Of a DNA stretch of 64,000 bases, positions 12,373 through 25,913 are shown piece after piece. The position numbers and the translations under genes are program-made. The stretch is from Canna indica (Eukaryota; Streptophyta; Magnoliopsida; Zingiberales; Cannaceae): positions 63,871,501-63,935,500 of the forward strand of contig CP136896.1 in the NCBI GenBank assembly GCA_034359265.1. Reading direction: 5' to 3'. How positions within the stretch are numbered: position 1 is the stretch's first letter; each line of letters begins with the position of its first letter. Under the pieces are notes generated by a model. The model made no database searches and had not been told where the DNA came from. It saw nothing but the letters and a program-made list of their open reading frames with translations.

Positions 12373-15300
12373 ATGTTCCGCCGCCTCCTCTCCCAGAATC
12401 CCCGCCGCGGCGCCGCCACCGCCTTCTTCACTCTCACCGCCTTCTACGGCGGCGACATTGCCCTTTCCTCCCCCGACGTTCCCTCCCGTCCTACCAGTAA
12501 TCCTTCTCTATCCCCCTTTGCTTCTCTCGCTCTTTCGGACGATCTCGCAAGTTCTCACCTTTACTTTCCCCCTCTTAAACAGATGTAGCCATTTCTATCT
12601 CCGCCCCGTTGCGGCAGCTTCTGTTATCGAGTTCGGAGATCTTCTCGTGGGAATTCAGTCGTCCATCTTTCTTCTCAACTTCTCCCGCAGGTTTGTAACT
12701 CCAAGCAGAATCTTTTATTACTTTTTAACTTCCTTCTGTCTCATTGCTTTTGGAATGTCTAATTTTTTTGTTTTAAATGTAGGGTTTTCCACACGGGATT
12801 CTTCGACCATGAGCCCTTGTCCGGATTCGAGTAAGGAGGCTTCTGGAGAGAACCGGGACAACGTGCCTCTAGGAAGGAAGTCTATCGCTAAGGCTGCAGC
12901 AGCAGCGGGTCCCGCAGTGGTGAATATATCTGCAATTCAAGGTTAAGATGATCTATTTTTGTGATTAGATTGTGTCAATCTCCAGGGTTCTTGTTCGTAC
13001 TTGTTTTGGATGGTCAGTCATTGCAATAATTTTCTGCAGATTATGGAGTGCTGTCTGCAAAGAGTATTGGGTGTGGGACAATCATCGATTCTAATGGGAC
13101 GATCTTGACGTGTGCACATTGTGTTGCAGACTTCCATAGGACGAGAAGGGTCACTAAAGGGAAGGTGGTTGCACAAAGTAACAATATTTTATAAGCTTAT
13201 CCCCCCATATCAGAAATTGGAAGTATTAACTGAGAATTTGATTGTCTAACAATTTTGAGTGGGACTATTAACTGAGAATTTGATATTCTAAGTTTCTAAC
13301 AACAAGAATCTGTAAAATCCAAATTATTTGGGACTGTATGTACTGAGAATTTGATTTTGTAACTAGGATATGTCTAGTTTGACTTAACTGAAAATGCAGT
13401 GTGGCTAAGTTTCGAGCAACTAAGTTACAACATGTAGAATAATGTATATATTGGTAGGATGAAGATGGGGTAATATGGAGGAGTTTTACCCTTCTTGGAT
13501 TTCCTGGGTTAGCTAGACTAGGTGTATACAAATTTAGTTGAAAGCACTTTCGTCATGATCCATACCCCTAACCTTTCTAATGTTGAGCAACATGAATCTC
13601 CAAAAGGTGGGGTCTTGGGCCTTAATGAGGATGTTAGCCTTTTGGTTGCAGAGGATCCAACTACTTAAGTTAGCATTTATTGGCTAGTATATGATTCTTG
13701 ATAGGCTTATACAACTTCGGTTTAATGATTCTGGGAGAACAATTTTTGGAGTCTCATCCATCAAAGTTCTTTGTCCAGTGGACGTGTCAAGTGCCATTTT
13801 TGTTTTACAGGATTATTCCATACAACTGATAAGGAATTAGCAAAAGTGTGGACAATGTTATTTTTTGTTTCTTTAGTCAATCTGATAATAGTCCACTTGT
13901 CTAAATTCTGTATCTTTAATGAGAGTTAAAAGGTTTGGTTGTCAAGGGTTCAAGTTTAGAGCTGTATCAGCAATATACCATATGCCTTTCTGAAACAGAG
14001 CCGGGAGGTGCAAGGTTAAATATATAGGGCTGGGAATTCTTTTTAAAGAAGTGTAAGAGTGGTTCAGATATTTTGCGTATTTGCATGAGTTTCATTTTCA
14101 TGTGCTGCGATCATTGCAATGGGCTAAATTTTTGGGTCCACAATAGAAATCTTGATTGTATATCATGGAACTTGCTGAGCTCATATCTGGTTAAGTCTTC
14201 TCTACATATGGCGTTTTAATCCTTATCGGTATTTACTCGTACACTAAATTTCATCTGTGTTTTACTACTATCTCATCACGATAAAAAATTAAGTATTATA
14301 CTTCTAAATTTAACTCCATGAATATGATGGTAGTTAAATGGGAGACATAACATCAACTTTCCATCTCAAATTGTTGTCATCTTATCATAGTTTTATTTAT
14401 TGTGTTTCACCAACCTATTTACCATCAACTTCATCATATGGGATACTTTATGTATCCAACTGCTAACTGTTTCACTTAGAAGGCTCTTAACTTGTCTTGT
14501 TTGTACATTGTAGTAGTGAATGTGCCATCATTCAAATAATTTTTAAATATATTTATTTTTCATTTGTAATTTGGGTTTTCAACAATTGTCTCTGATGTTT
14601 TTTTGACTGATGGACCTTTAAAGAAAATGTTACAAGAAATCAAACTTGTTTGGTCAAAATATATTTTTCTGCTTATGTGATTTATGATGTAATGGTCTAG
14701 AAGGATTTAATTAGTAAATTTTATAGATAATGAGAGCTAGGCTTATAAATATTATATTTCGATAAGGCCTTTGTTTGAGTACTCAACTTAAGTTATTTTC
14801 TCTTCACAAATTCAGCATATTTGTGTAACTCACAAAAAAAATTATTGTCCATGTGGCTCACTCATGTAGACTTGGTCTTGTATGGGCACTGATGGAACTA
14901 TGTAACTGGTGGCTTGCTAGCTGTCATTCTTAGATCACATATCTAGTTCTTATTTGGTGTACCACTGTCCACTAGAGTGATGATTATAATTTTTACTCGT
15001 GCTATTTGTATGAAACAACAAAGCACAAAGTCAAGGACTGATATATTTTCAGTTTTTGCTGCAAATGATAATTTTGTCTCTAATTTTTCCTTTTTCTTTT
15101 TCAATGTATATAGGTTGGTGTGACATTACAAGATGGTCGTGAATTTGAGGGAACTGTCATTAATGTTGATTTCGTTTCAGACATTGCTGTTGTGAAGATT
15201 CAGTCTAAAACTCCACTACCAGTAGCTAAGCTCGGGTCATCATCCAAACTTCAGCCAGGTGATTTTGTTATTGCCTTGGGTTGCCCACTATCTCTGCAAA

Positions 15301-18300
15301 ATACCATCACATCTGGTATTGTAAGGTATATAAAATGTTGGAATTAATATTAATATTCTTATTTGTTACTAATATATCATAACAATTACTCTCATTTACT
15401 ATTTAGTTATTAGAAAATATGATGAGTATGCTATTCAAATTATTGAATTTTAATTGAGAATATTTTTATTATTTGAGTCTAGTTTAATCTTTTATCTCAA
15501 GCTTGTAGATTTTGTTATGATCTCAGAATTATGTGTTTAAGCTTTTAAGCAACACAATTTTTCCCTCTTATTTTGAAATTATTTTCCACCTTTTCTTTTG
15601 TATGTAGTTGTGTTGATCGGAAAAGTAGTGATTTGGGTCTTGGAGGATTGCGAAGGGAGTATTTACAAACAGACTGTGCAATTAATCAGGCAAGCTTACT
15701 AGGTTTTTATTTTTATTTTTTTATTGTTGATAATAATGTAATTTATCCATGGACTGATAATTCCTAATTACATCTTTTCATTTTTGGATAAAGCTGACAC
15801 TATTATATTTAGTTAATAAATAAATTCTTAGCTAGAAAAAGTGAGCTATTTGGGGAGTTTTTTTCCCAAGTTGATTGCTGAATTAGTTTGTCTTATGCAG
15901 TGCATACATGTGTTTTCTTCTTAATAAGAGAGAGATAAGTAGATAATTGCACATAAAAAATAGACATATATTATCTTTAGAAAATCGTAATTCTACAAGC
16001 ATCATCATTTTTGGCTTTATTTCCATTCATTTGGTTTTCAGATAATTTTTTGTTATATGACAATTGCAACATGATCATGTATCTCCAAGTCTAGCATATG
16101 CCATATGTAAATAACAACTGTAGCATGATCATGTACTACTTGTTGATACTTGATAGAAAGCCAAGGCGCTTTATTTTTCTGATTATCTTATATGTGCACA
16201 ATGTCCTGGATTTCTCATAGGACATCCATAGCATGAGACAATGACAGATGATGACCTCACTCTAATTCATGTATTAGAAAATTTAGTTTTTTTTCAATGT
16301 GTAAAATATGGGGTTGGTTAATTGACTTGGAGACAAGGTTTAAAATACCGATACCGGTCATCATCTCGGTGGATGACCAGTATCGGTACGTACTGATACC
16401 ATACCGTACCGACACACGGTACGGTCCGGAACGGAAATTGCATACCGGTCCTTTTTTTTTAATTTTATTTTAATTTTGCTGTTAAAAATAACTCGAATAA
16501 CACATCATTGATCAAGAAATACTTAAAATTAAGATTCAAATGTCAAATACATGAATGCAATGTTTAAAGAGCCGTTGGGTACTGTTTTGATATTGTATTA
16601 GGGTTTTTCATAGATACAAGAGAATCATTACATTGGAGTTTATATAGTTGTGTATATCCCCAAGATATGTACGAGTACGACAGACTAAGATCAACACCGT
16701 ATGTTGGGATGTGTAGCGACTGATTTGCCCTAAGCGTCTTATGTTGCGCTACGCAGAGTTTTCGGAGCCCCCGAAGATTTTTTGGGCCCTTTGGGTTGTG
16801 GGCCTGTGTCGCCCTATATAAATTCTAATGTAATGATTCTCTTATATCTATGAAAAACCCTAATACAGTATCGAACAATACCCAACGGCTCTTTTTAAGA
16901 GCTGTTGGATCATACCGGGCGGTATCGCCCGGTATGACAGCAAATACCGCCCGGTATTTGCTAAATACCGGAGCATACTGGGCGGTATTTACCGAGATAC
17001 CGGTATTTTCCAATACTCGGCATGTTGCAACAGTACACAATGTCATACCGGGCGGTATAGCTCGGTATGACAGCAAATACCGCCCGGTATTTCATAAATA
17101 CTGGGCATATCGGGCGGTATTTACCGAGATACCCGGTATTTACCCATACCGGGTATCTCGTATACCGGTTTTTTCAAAAACCGGTATATACCGAGCTTAC
17201 CGCCCGGTACGGTACGAGATTTAAAACCATGCTTGGAGATATTATTATATTGTACATGCCAAAAAAAACCATGTTCGGAAAAGATGATACTTTTTCATAT
17301 AATTTGTTGTCCAATAAATGATTAGCCACAAGAAAGTGTGGTTATTTAGAATAAATATCCTATGCTGAAACGTCAATGTTATTACTTCATATTTGATCTC
17401 ATTTATTTTTTATGGTAATTATACCATTTTATCATCTTGATAAATATAAACAATACTATGCTATGGTTGAATTTGGCAAGATCCGAAAGATATGTAGCTG
17501 GCGGCAATAAGGAACTGTAGTTTTTTAAAAAGCTCTTCATGAATGCTTCACTATGATATCATGTCAGCTTGGTCTTTGTCATATGAAGCCACCAGAACTT
17601 GTTTGATTGATATTGGAACTTTGGAAGCACTAAGGAACAGTAGTTTTCCGAAAAGCTTTTCAAGAATGCTTCTCTATGTTATCATGTCAGTTTGGTCTTT
17701 GTTCTAAATATTGATAGGAGCATTAGGGCCTGTTTGGTTAGTGAAACCAAGTCTGTTTTCATGGTTTCGATTTCACTGAAACCAAAACTGCTTACGAAAA
17801 CGTGTTTGGTTCAGCGTTTTCATGAAACTGAATCGAAACCAGAATGAAAACGAAACCAGTTTTCCTAATAAAAATGAAAACACCAGAATGTTGTTTTCTG
17901 TGATTTCGAGACTGTTGGTTTCGTTATCAAAATGGAGTGACAACTTTATAATTATAAATATTTTTTTTTATAAAATTAATTAATTTAAAAATAAATCAAA
18001 CTATATTATTTTTTTTAAAAAAAATAAAAATCATCATTTTCAACTCAAACTATTATCTTAAATTTACAAATTAATTAAACCAATTTATATCTAATTGACT
18101 CAAACCCAAATTTTAAAATAACTCAATTTTCTTAAAGTTAATCTATTTATAATTAATCAAAACTAATTTAGACCACTAGAATTATTATTATTTTGAAATA
18201 TTAACTATTAATTAATTTTTATATCTAATTGAACAAAAAAATCTCAAACTACCAATAACTTAATTAATTAAATATTACAAATATTTTATAACTATATTAG

Positions 18301-21300
18301 CAAATATTTAATTTTGTAAACTAACTAAATATTAATTACTACTAAAAATGTTCAAGCAAAATTAATATTACTTTTTATAGCCAAATAAATATTCACTGGT
18401 TTCAACTAACTGAAACTTATGTTGTTTTCATTAACCAAACGCGTTTTCGGAAAACTGAAAACTAGAAACCAAAATCAAGTTTTCGAAACCAAGTTTTCAG
18501 TTTCACTGAAACCAAACCAGAAAATAGTTTTCGCTAACTAAACAGCACCTTATGCTCTCAATATTGCAATTTTCATATTTCCATGTTAGTTTAAATGCAT
18601 CTTAAGAAAGTTGAGCAGTTGCCACTATTTACATCTTTAAAGTTTTCATGAGTAATTGTACAGCTGTACTGTAAAATTTACCTTATTTTTCTTCTACATA
18701 AAGTTATTTATTGTTTGGATGTGATTAAAGAAACAAATTATGCGACCTGAAACCAATAACTGATGATAATTTATGACCTAGAATCTTTCCTTCATGAATG
18801 AAAAATATTACAATTGTCATTGGCCTATCTTTGTTTCAAAAGGAAAAAGAAGCACAAATGCTATTTAGCTACTAAGAGTGGCTATTAATACACTATCCAG
18901 TTACTGATTAAATACTAGATAAAGAATTTTCTGTCCTACCAATTTCTGAGGCTTCATTAATGAAAGAGTACTTTCTAACTCTTGCTAAGTAAAAGAAGCC
19001 ATAGCTTGAAAGGTTGAAGGACTGCACTAATTTATTTGATTGTCCAACCTTAGGGAAATTCTGGAGGACCCCTTGTGAACCTTGATGGCGAAGTTGTGGG
19101 TGTTAATGTCATGAAAGTTGCCGCAGCTGATGGATTGAGTTTTGCAGTGCCAATTGACTCAGTTACCAAAATAGTTGAGCAATTCAAGAAGAATGGGTAT
19201 TTCTGTTTGTTTATTTCATCTTTCTTAATGTCATCTTTAAAACATCAAGGTTTTTCTGGTTGGTTTGTTTTACCCTTTTCTGTTTCAGTGTTCAGATGAC
19301 AATATAATTTATAAAATATGAAGTCTCTCCTATTAATTGAAATTATCTATTATTTAGTTTAAGTTAATTGGAAAAAGAATGTTAAGCATTTTGTCTGTCT
19401 CTTGATCTACTCACCCTCTATTTCATTCTTTTCTCTTTAACTAGGTAGGATGATGATAATTGTAACATAGTCGATGATGTTGTGGATAGTACCAATGTTG
19501 TGACCAATTAGATGGATGTAAAATATTAGTTAGAGGTGTTGGAGGTGAGAGACTGATAGCAATGTTGGAATGAGATGCAACTATTCTAAGAAAAAAAATA
19601 CTCCCCCTAATGTGCTTTTATGTTATCTTTTCATGGCCTTTTTGCTGCATGTAAAAGCTTCATAGTGCATCCCTTGTGGCCTTAGTGTATGTTTACACTT
19701 GTATTCCTTCATTATTCAAGGATTCAAATATCAAATACATTCCTTATACTCTTTAGGTGCTTGATCTCACAAACTCATGCTACTTAACCACTGATTGCTC
19801 TTTTTTTTCAATGATATGTAGATAATATATCACTCAGCATCCAATTGCAATTGTCTTGTTTCTTGCCATATACAGGGCACAAGATTTTGTATTGTGGATA
19901 TAAATTTGTAAGATTTGTTGTTGCTCAATTTTTTACAATGCTATGATCTTGGATTATCAAATTATGCCATGATGTTTACCTTCATCACTCCAAGCACAGA
20001 GTAATCTATAGTGTCAATTGTTTATAGATAGAATTTGAGCTTTCATATATTCACTAATCATGTTGTTTGTGCAGAAGAGTGGTTCGTCCATGGCTTGGAC
20101 TAAAGATGCTTGATCTTAATGAAATGAAAATTGCACAGTTCAAGGAGAAAGATGCTTCCTTTCCTGATGTAAAGAAAGGCGTACTTGTGCCTGTGGTAAG
20201 TTTTTCACAGTGATAATATGCTATGAGAAAATGGAGATGTGTTGCATGAGTATATTTTTTTGTTGCATGGATACTTGGAGAAAATAGAAAATGAACTGAT
20301 CTGAAATTTGGGGAAGTTACTATATAGCCCATCATTGTCATAAATGACGAAGAGCACGCTAACAATGTAAATGAATAAATCATGACTCATCTAATGGCTT
20401 AAGCTTTTAGATGAAATGACATTAATCATAAAACATTAGATGGTATTAGGGTGGATGTGTCCTTAGTTCGTCTTCTTTAGGCCACACTTCAAAATGAACA
20501 GTCCCAATTAAGCCAAGGCCACATGTTAAGCACATGAGGGGGGGAGACTTAATGAGATGGAGGTGGTATAAGGTCCCCCAGCCTTTTTACCCCGACAACT
20601 TATGTGTATTTACTTAAATAATCTCTTAATATATTTACAAGAATGTCACTATGTACATAAGTTCAAAAAGTTCTATCTAATTTTTTTCTCCCTTCTCCAA
20701 AATCCAGATCATCCCACACCATTAGTGTTCTTTTGATATGTTTGGCAAATTTTTTTGTATTATATATTGTGTTACTTGACAAATTTAACATGTCTTTCCC
20801 TCGTTGCCATCCGTAAGTTGAATTAACTAGTGGTAAGCATCACTTTGTTAAGACTCAAATGTAAGACACTCTGTGTTGATATCATTTTTTTTTATCAATA
20901 TGATTTTATCTAACAAAGTAAAATGTCACATGAGACATGATCTTTTTATTTATATTTTTAACAGAGCTCGTTGTTAGAATTTTTCCCCAAATAATTTCTG
21001 TTCCTCAATCACATTATCACCCTTGCTTTTTAAAGATGTTGAATGATGGTGATAAGTCCAATCAATGATAGAAAGAGACAAAAAGCAATATTTGTACACT
21101 TGGATTGGGCGTTGAACTTGTTGGGTCACCAGTGGGTTTGACCACTCCAACTTGTTCAATGGGTCCAAATAAAAGATTCTTTTTTTTTTGAAAAATTACA
21201 TTAATCTGATTCTCTTGCACTGGTTCTGAATGTTTCAATTGGTTTAAGTTGTTTTTGATCATGTCTTGACCAGTCTGATATTTTGGTACAACCTCTACCA

Positions 21301-23614
21301 AATCCAATACCAATTTGCGGTCAAATTAGTGGAAATCAACTGGTCTTTTTAAAAACATTGCTAAAGATTTATTTAGTTATTTACTTGTTTTGAGTTAAAG
21401 GTTGGATCATAGATCACTATTGATAATCTAGCTCCCGGAATGTGAGTTACCTTATAAACAAATCGTTTTTCAAGGCTTCTCTTTAAAAGTGAGCAAATTA
21501 ATATACTTAATAGATAATCAGTACAGTCTTTGTTCACCTTGCTTCATGGACATTAGGCAGACTCAGATTTTGTGCATAAGTTGCCATTTGATCACATTAA
21601 CTTTGATTGCTATTTTATTGGTTGATTTTGATGCTAAAACTGGTATTATTTTGTCCAATCTATCTATTATTTATTGTGCCTTTACCCTTTCTGGTATTCC
21701 ATGATGACTTGTACCATGTTAAAAGATGTTATTTGCAAAAGTTTGCTGATGTCTTGGAATCAAAATTTTAGCAAAAGATCTATGGTTTATGCTGTTTCTA
21801 CATATTTGCTTTGCCAAAGATCACTTTCGTGACAACAATTTATAATGGTTCAAGGAAGGAACCCAATGTATGCTCCAGTCTGACCCTGTTACGAAGTAGC
21901 ATCCTGTACCACAACTTTTGGTATAGGCCTATTAGCAGCTTTCTTGTCTTAATAGACTTAATATATTTAGGTTTTTTCCTTTTGGGGATGTAAATGATGA
22001 GGTTATTTGTGAATGTTTGTACATTTTGACCAATCAGGCAACTCTACTGCACAATTATCAACACAGCAATAACAAGTTGTGAATATCTCAACTATTTGGG
22101 TCACCTACATGGATCTTTTCCCACCATGAAATTGGTTTAGATCCATGTTCACAAGATTTGATGTGTTTTTACACTGATTGTCAAAGGCCTACCACAACCT
22201 TCGGCATTTTCATTCAGGCTTGCTACCCATCATTATCCATGTTTGGCATGCACAATATCCAACTAATAAATTCGCTACTTATTCTGCATAGTAAGTTGGT
22301 CTTTGCCTCCAGTGATTTGTTTGTCAGAGATGCTTTATTGGAAGATAGAAGTCCATGCATTGTTTCTTCGATTCCTTCACTGAGCTTTCTTATATTGTAA
22401 TGCTATATTCTTGGAAGGAAACTTAGTAAATGATGCATTGATATTGTCAACCAGGTAATCCCAGGATCCCCAGCTGACCGTGCAGGATTTCGACCAGGCG
22501 ATGTAGTCATTGAGTTTGATGGCAAATCAGTTGGAGGCATTAAAGAGGTATTTCACTTAGATCATCTAGAAAACTAATTCATTCATGCATTAAAAAATAG
22601 TTTTATCCTTTTGGGTAATTGAGGCCTTAGTACCTTAGGAATCTATTCTATTCACTGTATAAATCTTCTTCACCATTATTTTTTGTCTTTTTTTTGCCTT
22701 AGTACTGAGTACCTTAGTCCATGATTGATCTTCAAGTAGTCAGTCATACTGAAGGGTTTGTTTATCTCATTAACTATGCTGTAGTTGTTTTGCATCATGG
22801 TTGGCTCTGGAATGATACATGTGGATGTGGATAACCTCATTGAGTGTACCCATGGTCCTTGACATATTGGTGCATATTTTATTTGGAATCACTCAAGCAA
22901 TGGTCTCTCCTTGCATGGCTCATAGGTCGTAGAAGATGCAAAAAAATTGAGATGAAAGTAAATGCAACAAGTTAACAAAAAATGTGAGTAGAAAACTAGA
23001 AACAAGAATCACTCACTGGGACAAATATAGACTCAAGAGGTAGCTGTCCATAGATATACTGGTGCTGAGAATAAATATTTATACTTTTGACTTCTATGAT
23101 GAATAAAAGAAAGTGTCTTGGGGCATAAAGAAGAATAATTACAGAACTGAGCCAGGCCTTTTGCAAATGAAAGTTAATTTCATTATATAGTGAGTAAGAA
23201 TTTCAAATATTAAATCATAATAATAAATAAACTAAGAGTAGTCAATGTGATATAGGGTGTTTGGCAAAACTTTGAGCTGATAGTAGATAGCTGAGAGCAG
23301 ATGCTATTTATTTTCTCCAAAAGTTATGTTTAAGTAGCTGTTGCTTTTGGTGGTAATAAATGACCTTTAGTAAAACAATGATACATGATCCAACATCCTT
23401 TCAGCTGTTAGCTGAATCAAAATGGAATAACAGTTTCAACCACTTACCAAGCAAGGTTTAAAGAATGCTCGAATGACAATAGCTGCTTCTTCTACAGATT
23501 ATAGATCTCATGGAGGATCAAGTTGGAAAGCCTTTGAAAGTTGTAGTAAAACGATCGGGCAACAAATTAGTCACGTTGACTGTGGTGCCAGAGGAAGCTG
23601 ACGTTGACAAGTGA
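12373..23614 (+). CDS. DEGP14: HtrA/Deg-type serine protease (DEGP14 homologue), 10 exons
   Basis: Ten exons join in frame to a 427-residue protein: 12373-12496, 12583-12690, 12783-12941, 13040-13164, 15114-15325, 15608-15689, 19054-19196, 20075-20195, 22455-22547, 23498-23614 (TGA). All introns are GT-AG except intron 6, which uses a GC donor (15690-15691). The N terminus [13 protein letters not shown] is Arg-rich without acidic residues, as in a mitochondrial presequence. The trypsin-like domain carries the triad His157 (TCAHCVAD, exon 4), Asp195 (SDIAVVKI, exon 5) and Ser273 (GNSGGPL, exon 7). A C-terminal PDZ domain spans about residues 330-425 ([20 protein letters not shown]). This is the single-PDZ HtrA2-like architecture of plant Deg14, expected to degrade damaged proteins in mitochondria. 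Introns 4, 6 and 8 are large (1.9, 3.4 and 2.3 kb); intron 6 is loaded with transposons. A possible polyadenylation signal AATAAA lies at 23641. No break is seen, so the gene is probably functional. Confidence 0.93.
16335..17231. mobile_element. CCGGTA-motif DNA transposon, non-autonomous, in DEGP14 intron 6
   Basis: The ends read AAGGTTTAAAATACCG and (minus strand) CATGGTTTTAAATCTCG. Flanks are CTTGGAGAC (16326-16334) and CTTGGAGAT (17232-17240), an 8-of-9 target duplication that fits a MULE-like element (hAT cannot be excluded). The interior is crowded with TACCGGGCGGTAT-like palindromes in two diverged tandem units of about 133 bp starting at 16911 and 17044. LTR-derived sequence is nested at 16567-16894. 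There is no transposase. Confidence 0.7.
16567..16894. mobile_element. Copia LTR pieces arranged as an inverted repeat
   Basis: Arms of about 80 bp (16567-16647 and 16815-16894) are inverted copies carrying AAGAGCCGTTGGGTA and TATTAGGGTTTTTCATAGAT. The stretch from 16704 (TGTTGGGATGTGTAGCGACT) to about 16830 (GGGCCTGTGTCGCCCTATAT) matches, in opposite orientation, the solo LTR at 25337-25704. So the insert is a rearranged fragment of the same LTR family, with one end present twice head to head. Confidence 0.7.
17509..17703. repeat. Diverged tandem duplication, period 123 bp
   Basis: AAGGAACTGTAG at 17509 recurs as AAGGAACAGTAG at 17632, and about 70 bp after each stay alignable up to TTGGTCTTTGT. 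It lies in DEGP14 intron 6. Confidence 0.75.
17726..18549. mobile_element. Tourist/PIF-Harbinger-like non-autonomous element
   Basis: An 824-bp element with TIRs GGGCCTGTTTGGTTAGTGAAA and (minus strand) GGTGCTGTTTAGTTAGCGAAA, flanked by TTA at 17723-17725 and 18550-18552, the target size and sequence preferred by PIF/Harbinger. Subterminal regions are long imperfect inverted repeats rich in GAAACCAAA-type motifs, and the core is AT-rich with no ORF. It lies in DEGP14 intron 6. Confidence 0.8.
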
Positions 23615-24990
23615 TATCATGAACGATTGTGGATTTCTCTAATAAAAAGCCCAATTTTGTATGATATCATGTAATTTGATAATTTGATTAGATTTATACA
23701 TGTAATATTTTTTCTTCATAATCTTGTCCCTTCATTTGATACACATGCAAGGATATGTAAAGCACGGTGATACTATTTGGCTGCTAAGGCAGTACATTAT
23801 TTAAACATACATAGGCACATAGCTGATAAGTATATGTATTCTTTTAATCCAAACAATATAATACGTACGTGAACAATATTCAAACAAGATTTTTTCTTCA
23901 TAAGTATTTTTTTAATCCAAACAAGAGAAAGTCTATTCTTTCTTTACTTCTATTCAGACAAGGGGAAGAAGCCTTGTCTGAAGATTTTTCTCTTCTCTTC
24001 ACTTCCCCTCCTATCCAAATACAACTTTAATGATTTGTGACTTGGATGCTACATGTTAACATGTTTCTTAACATAAGTTTATTTTTATTTCTTGCTTATT
24101 AAAAGATGATGATGCATATATTTATTTCAAAATTCCATTTTGGGTAGATGCATTGGAATCATCTTATTAATTTAGGATATATTAAGCAACTTAACCTATA
24201 AATGATAATTATAATAACAAATTGGCATTGTTGGTCCCGTATAAAACATTAAAACATGATGATGAACATAATTGTTAAGAATATTAATGATAACAACAAA
24301 ATCTCATTTACCAATAGAAACTCTTGTTCAGATTCTGTAATCAAAAAATATAATTAGTTATGAGCGCAAATGTTAGAAATGACTCTGCTGACAGAACTAT
24401 ATTAGTAATGATAGCTACATGGATGAGAGGGGGCAATTGCCTTCCTCCTTATCTCAATTCATCTTATTTATACATGGGAAAAGTTTACTTTGCCTATATA
24501 TATAATATTGATCTCTCTGGCCATCCTCTTATTTTAATTTGTCTTATTTATATAAAAAAAAGTCAAACTTTACCCTCTATATATGATATTTGCTCTTCTA
24601 ATTTTAATTTTTGGCTCCGCCACTTACTACATACATATAATTTCTCTCTCAACATATTTGGCAAGAATAATTGATGTTTATCCCTACTTTTCTAGTATGA
24701 ATCCATCATCCATGTGGTCCTAATATTATGAAATCTTCGTTGGGAAGTAGTGACATTTGGAAAAACTCCAAACATCATATTTGTTTTAGTGGAGTTGATT
24801 TTTTAAATAATTTTCCGCCTCTTTTACTATCTTGTTTTTATTATTATTATTTTCACCAAAATTTACGGCACAACATGATACTTCAAACCTTCACTATACC
24901 AAAGCTAATGTGTCAAAAGAAAGATCTAACAACAAAAGAGAGAAATTTACAAATTCCACCTATACCAAAGCCTTGCCGGCAAGACACGGA
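23615..24990. other. Intergenic, downstream of the DEGP14-like gene
   Basis: 3' UTR followed by AT-rich sequence. Open frames of about 100 codons at 24360-24674 and 24728-25057 lack domain features or splice support. Confidence 0.4.
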
Positions 24991-24994
24991 TTTC

Positions 24995-25880
24995 CAAAAG
25001 AGTAGTCCAGCTCGGCACGGGACGAGCCCCTTCGGGCTTGGGTTGGGCTCGGACTAGCCCACCCCAGCCCACCAAGCATAAGCTATGCTTGGCACAAACC
25101 ATGACCTGGTATGCACCAGGCTATCCTACAGGCCAAGCTTGGCCTAGCCTGGCCCCAAGCTAGGCTTGGGGTGGCGCCAAGACAGGATTGGCCTAGCCTG
25201 GGGTGGCGTCAGCACATACCAAGCTAGACATAAGTCTGTGCTTGGCCTATGTGTCGTGCCGGGCACGACCCACGTGCCCAAGGGACGAGCCCAACCCGTC
25301 CCTTGGGCACAGATGTGTTGGGTCGGGCACGGCCCATGTTGGGAATAGATCCTGTGCAATAGACAAGAAACGAGAAAGAAATATAATCACACACACATAA
25401 GAACATAGGATTTACATGGTTTGGCGAAAATTGCCTACTCCACGGCCGCACTCGAAGTTTTTCACTATTAGGGTTTTCTTATGATACAAGACAAATAATA
25501 CATGTGAGTATATATAGGGCGACACAGGCCCACAACCCAAAGGGCCCAAAAAGATCTTCATAAAGTTATGAAGATGTGAGTATATATATATATACTCAGA
25601 TGTATATATATACATGTGAGTATATATATAGCGGGACCACCGAAGAACTCTACGTAGCGCAACAAAAAAGGCTTTGGGCAGATCAATCGCCACACATCCC
25701 AACAACCCAGTCGGTTGAGCCTGTACCGCCTATGGGTGGGCCCGACCCATTGCCACATGTAGGTCGATCTGTACATTAAAAACATATATTTTAAATTTTT
25801 AACATAAATAATCAAATAATATAATATTGGGTGAGGGTGGAGGGCCTTGCACACGTCGTGGCACTACCCAAGGGACCAGG
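24995..25880. repeat. GC-rich transposon remnant (GGGC/CTTGG-motif), host of a solo LTR
   Basis: Sequence on both sides of the solo LTR (to 25336 and from 25705) is dense in GGGCACG, GCTTGGCCT and GGGCCCGACCC motifs with many short palindromes. This texture is common in plant hAT-type non-autonomous elements. Ends and target duplication could not be fixed, so the class is an inference and the limits are approximate. Confidence 0.4.
25337..25704 (-). mobile_element. Solo LTR, Ty1/copia-like
   Basis: 368 bp with the inverted LTR termini TGTTGGGA...TCCCAACA. Flanks GCCCA and ACCCA form a 4-of-5 target duplication. A TATA-like CCTATATATAC lies on the minus strand near 25515-25525, suggesting minus-strand orientation. 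It contains the segment found inverted at 16704-16830. No primer-binding site or coding region adjoins it. Confidence 0.7.
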
Positions 25881-25913
25881 GCATGATTAGGCGACACTCA
25901 GCCCTTTGTTTTC

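Noticed and set aside
12293..12946. 217-codon plus-strand frame overlapping DEGP14 exons 1-3
   Set aside because: It reads through two introns in mixed frames. The spliced model gives a continuous HtrA protein, and this frame does so only in part of exon 3.
16825..17321. ORFs on both strands rich in [19 protein letters not shown] repeats
   Set aside because: They are translations of the palindromic CCGGTA array, not a protein gene.
25144..25854. Several 60-98 codon ORFs in the GC-rich repeat and solo LTR
   Set aside because: They arise from palindromic transposon sequence open on both strands.
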